From Legionellaceae bacterium (lineage in GTDB: Bacteria; Pseudomonadota; Gammaproteobacteria; Legionellales; Legionellaceae): 6,939 nt of DNA. Location: the NCBI GenBank assembly GCA_027449525.1, contig DAIDLK010000045.1:1-6939 (forward strand), written 5' to 3'. Of this stretch, positions 4,743-6,939 are shown one piece after another. Position 1 is the first letter of the stretch; every line of letters starts with the position of its first letter. The translations under genes and the position numbers were made by a program. The notes below the pieces were generated by a model. The model had not been told where the DNA came from. It saw only the letters and a list, made by a program, of their open reading frames with translations, and searched no databases.

Positions 4743-6893
4743 TCAACCCGCTTCAGTCATTAAATTGGCGTAGGCGAGCACCAGCCATTTGCGATCGTGG
4801 TGGGCAAATTGCACTTGCACACGGGTATGCGCTCCTTCGCCTTCAAACGCCAACACAATGCCCGTTCCAAATTGTGCATGCACTACCTGTTGCCCGAGAC
4901 GAAAGCCAGCAGTATACCGATTATTAGGGCTCTCATAGTCTTGCAGACGCTTAACACTGTGCAGCGTACCACGTAATTCTTCGAGTAAGTTCGAGGGCAA
5001 TTCACGCAAAAAGCGTGACGGCCGGTGGTATTCTTCCCGACCGTACTGGCGACGAATTTCCGCATGCGAAAGGATTAACTGCTGTTTAGCGCGAGTCATG
5101 GCCACGTAGCACAAGCGGCGTTCCTCCTCAATACGACCTGGCTCATCCATGGATTGCTTGCCAGGAAAAAGCCCTTCCTCCATTCCAACCAAAAAAACCA
5201 CAGGAAACTCTAGCCCTTTTGCGGCGTGAATCGTCATTAGTTTAACCGATTGCTCATGCTCTTCCGCCTGCATTTCGCCCCCTTCTAGAGAGGCATGCGC
5301 TAGAAACGCACTTAATGCGGCTTGAGGCTCTAGCCCATCAGTTACAAATTCTTGCCTAAATTGATAGGCCGCATTGATTAACTCTTGTAAATTATCCTTT
5401 TTTATTTGAGCCTGATCACCTTTTAGTTGAGCAAAGTGCTGCTCTAGACCACTACGACTCATGACCTCGGCAACCAATTGGTCCAAACTCAAGTCGGCTA
5501 CTGAGTGCTGTAATTGATGCACTAATCCAATAAAACCGGTGAGAGCGTGTCCGGCCCGATTGGGCAGCGTTGCCTGGCTTTTTAACGAGAGTGCCGCTGA
5601 CCACAATGACTGTGTCTCACTCGTCGCCAGCGCGCGAATTTCATCTAAGGTTTTTTCACCTATTCCCCGGGTGGGAAAGTTAATGATTCGTTCAAAGGCG
5701 GTGTCATCCCCGGGATTCACCAGTAGCCGCAGGTAGGCAATCACGTCTTTAATTTCCGCGCGTTCAAAAAAGCGCATTCCCCCTTGAATACGATAAGCAA
5801 TACCGGCACGTAATAACGCATCTTCCAAAACGCGCGACTGCGCATTGGAGCGGTATAAAATAGCGATGTCATCGCAACTAAAGCCGGCAGTTAATGCCTG
5901 TTGCACCCGCTCGCGAATAAAACGTGCTTCATCGAGTTCATTGTAGGCGGCGTATACTTTGATTTTTTCACCAGCAGCCCCCTCCGTCCATAAAGCCTTA
6001 CCCATGCGCGTTTGATTGTGCGTAATTAAGGCATTAGAAGCGGCTAAGATAGTTGCGGTTGAGCGGTAGTTTTGCTCGAGACGAATCACCTCCGTAGCCG
6101 CAAAATCCTCTGAAAATCGATGAATATTCTCAACTTTAGCGCCTCGCCAACCGTAAATGGATTGATCATCATCGCCAACCACCATCACGCTGGTATTGGG
6201 ACCCGCTAACAGGCGAATCCAGGCATACTGTACGGTGTTCGTGTCCTGAAACTCATCGACTAAAATAGCCTGAAAACGCTGTTGATAATGCACAAGTAAC
6301 TCAGGATTATCGCGCAAGAGATCATAGCAACGTAACAAGATTTCTGCAAAATCAACCAGTCCTGAGGAAAAACACAACTGCTCATAGGCTTTATAAACCG
6401 CAAGCCAGATGCGACCAGGCCCATAGGATGGCACCGCCACTTGATACGGACGCAAACCTTCATCTTTATTCGCATTAATAAACTGTTGCGCTTGCTTAAC
6501 CGGCCATTGCTCCAAATCAAGTTGCATGGACATCATCACTCGTTTCAGCAAACGTGCTTGATCCTCACTGTCCATGATCTGGAAATGCAGCGGCAAGCGT
6601 GCCTGTTCAGCATGTTGACGAAGCAAACGATGACAAAGCCCATGAAACGTACCCACCCACATTGTTTGAACAGAGATAGGCAATAATTCACGTAGCCGGT
6701 GTTTCATTTCACCCGCCGCTTTATTCGTGAAAGTTACGGCTAATAATTGCTCAGGTCCCATCTGGTGTTGTTCAATCAACCACGCCATTCGACTCACCAA
6801 CACACGGGTTTTACCACTGCCCGCTCCCGCTAAAATCAGGACGCGCCCTTTAACCGTTTGAACAGCTTTTTGTTGCGGTTCGTTCAGTTTCAT
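4743..6893 (-). CDS. uvrD: DNA helicase II UvrD
   Basis: ATP-driven 3'-5' superfamily 1A helicase that removes the damaged strand in nucleotide excision repair, acts in methyl-directed mismatch repair, and can pull back stalled RNA polymerase. At 716 residues it is almost the length of E. coli UvrD (720). All motifs are present: Walker A AGAGSGKT (22-29), Ia TFTNKAAGEM (54-63), Ib GTFHG (81-85), II DEFQD (213-217), III GDDDQSIYGWRGA (240-252), IV LEQNYRS (272-278), V TIHAAKGLEFPVV (554-566) and VI EERRLCYVAMTRAK (590-603). The 2B region lies between about 380 and 550. The Tudor-like C-terminal domain is intact (FRLGQQVVHAQFGTGIV 664-680; KWLVLAYANL 702-711), favouring UvrD over Rep. ATG 6893 is the only sensible start because an in-frame TGA lies 11 codons upstream. 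No ribosome binding site precedes it, but the ATG overlaps a TGA in another frame, so translation may be coupled to an upstream gene. Confidence 0.96.
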   Translation of the reverse strand: MKLNEPQQKAVQTVKGRVLILAGAGSGKTRVLVSRMAWLIEQHQMGPEQLLAVTFTNKAAGEMKHRLRELLPISVQTMWVGTFHGLCHRLLRQHAEQARLPLHFQIMDSEDQARLLKRVMMSMQLDLEQWPVKQAQQFINANKDEGLRPYQVAVPSYGPGRIWLAVYKAYEQLCFSSGLVDFAEILLRCYDLLRDNPELLVHYQQRFQAILVDEFQDTNTVQYAWIRLLAGPNTSVMVVGDDDQSIYGWRGAKVENIHRFSEDFAATEVIRLEQNYRSTATILAASNALITHNQTRMGKALWTEGAAGEKIKVYAAYNELDEARFIRERVQQALTAGFSCDDIAILYRSNAQSRVLEDALLRAGIAYRIQGGMRFFERAEIKDVIAYLRLLVNPGDDTAFERIINFPTRGIGEKTLDEIRALATSETQSLWSAALSLKSQATLPNRAGHALTGFIGLVHQLQHSVADLSLDQLVAEVMSRSGLEQHFAQLKGDQAQIKKDNLQELINAAYQFRQEFVTDGLEPQAALSAFLAHASLEGGEMQAEEHEQSVKLMTIHAAKGLEFPVVFLVGMEEGLFPGKQSMDEPGRIEEERRLCYVAMTRAKQQLILSHAEIRRQYGREEYHRPSRFLRELPSNLLEELRGTLHSVKRLQDYESPNNRYTAGFRLGQQVVHAQFGTGIVLAFEGEGAHTRVQVQFAHHDRKWLVLAYANLMTEAG

Positions 6894-6939
6894 TTGAGAA
6901 GTCGCACAAGTTCGTCCACAATGTCAGAGCAACGCGCCT
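6890..6939 (-). CDS. Possible 3' end of an upstream gene overlapping uvrD (partial)
   Basis: A frame open from the window edge encodes the tail ARCSDIVDELVRLLK and ends at TGA (6892-6890), which overlaps the uvrD ATG as ATGA. Such overlaps are common within operons and would explain why uvrD lacks its own ribosome binding site. Fifteen residues are too few to name a product. Alternatively, the VDELVRLL part resembles the first residues of E. coli UvrD (MDVSYLLDSLND), so this could be the displaced N-terminus of uvrD after a one-base change. Confidence 0.35.
   Translation of the reverse strand, partial: ARCSDIVDELVRLLK

Noticed and set aside
4883..6686. Several short open frames on both strands (60 to 86 codons)
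   Set aside because: All fall inside the well-supported uvrD gene in other frames and show no domain.

Overview
The window looks like chromosomal DNA of a gammaproteobacterium, most plausibly from the Legionellales (Legionella/Coxiella relatives). Evidence: a UvrD that follows the E. coli protein almost motif by motif to the end of the C-terminal RNA-polymerase-binding domain; a periplasmic thiol oxidoreductase of the Com1 (Coxiella) / DsbA2 (Legionella) type; and a major facilitator transporter with the N-terminal pattern of the Pht-like transporters common in Legionella, Coxiella and Francisella. The order assignment is inference; no rRNA or tRNA is present to confirm it.

Layout, left to right: a terminator hairpin (17-36, acting leftwards); an MFS transporter (minus, 54-1325); a compact divergent promoter region (about 1319-1383); an SseB N-terminal-domain protein (plus, 1384-1821), whose stop codon overlaps that of a small acidic protein with an Rmf/CrpP-like motif and a C-terminal membrane segment (minus, 1818-2192); an AT-rich intergenic region (2193-2468); a single-chain glycyl-tRNA synthetase (plus, 2469-3863); a perfect 12-bp hairpin between convergent genes; a Com1/DsbA2-like oxidoreductase (minus, 3889-4671); uvrD (minus, 4743-6893); and a 50-base stretch at the right edge that may be the 3' end of a gene overlapping uvrD by ATGA.

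The genes do not form one pathway. They are housekeeping functions (tRNA charging, DNA repair, periplasmic thiol chemistry) mixed with a transporter and two poorly understood small proteins. Coding density is high: stop codons overlap, and the terminator hairpins at both convergent junctions start inside coding sequence. Three predicted starts (1340, 2219, 2442) are TTG codons that I moved to nearby ATGs on ribosome-binding-site or promoter grounds.

I see no mobile element, CRISPR array, tRNA, rRNA or clear novel multi-gene system. The items most worth a second look are the membrane-anchored Rmf-like protein, the single-chain GlyRS (unexpected in a gammaproteobacterium), and the 5' end of uvrD.
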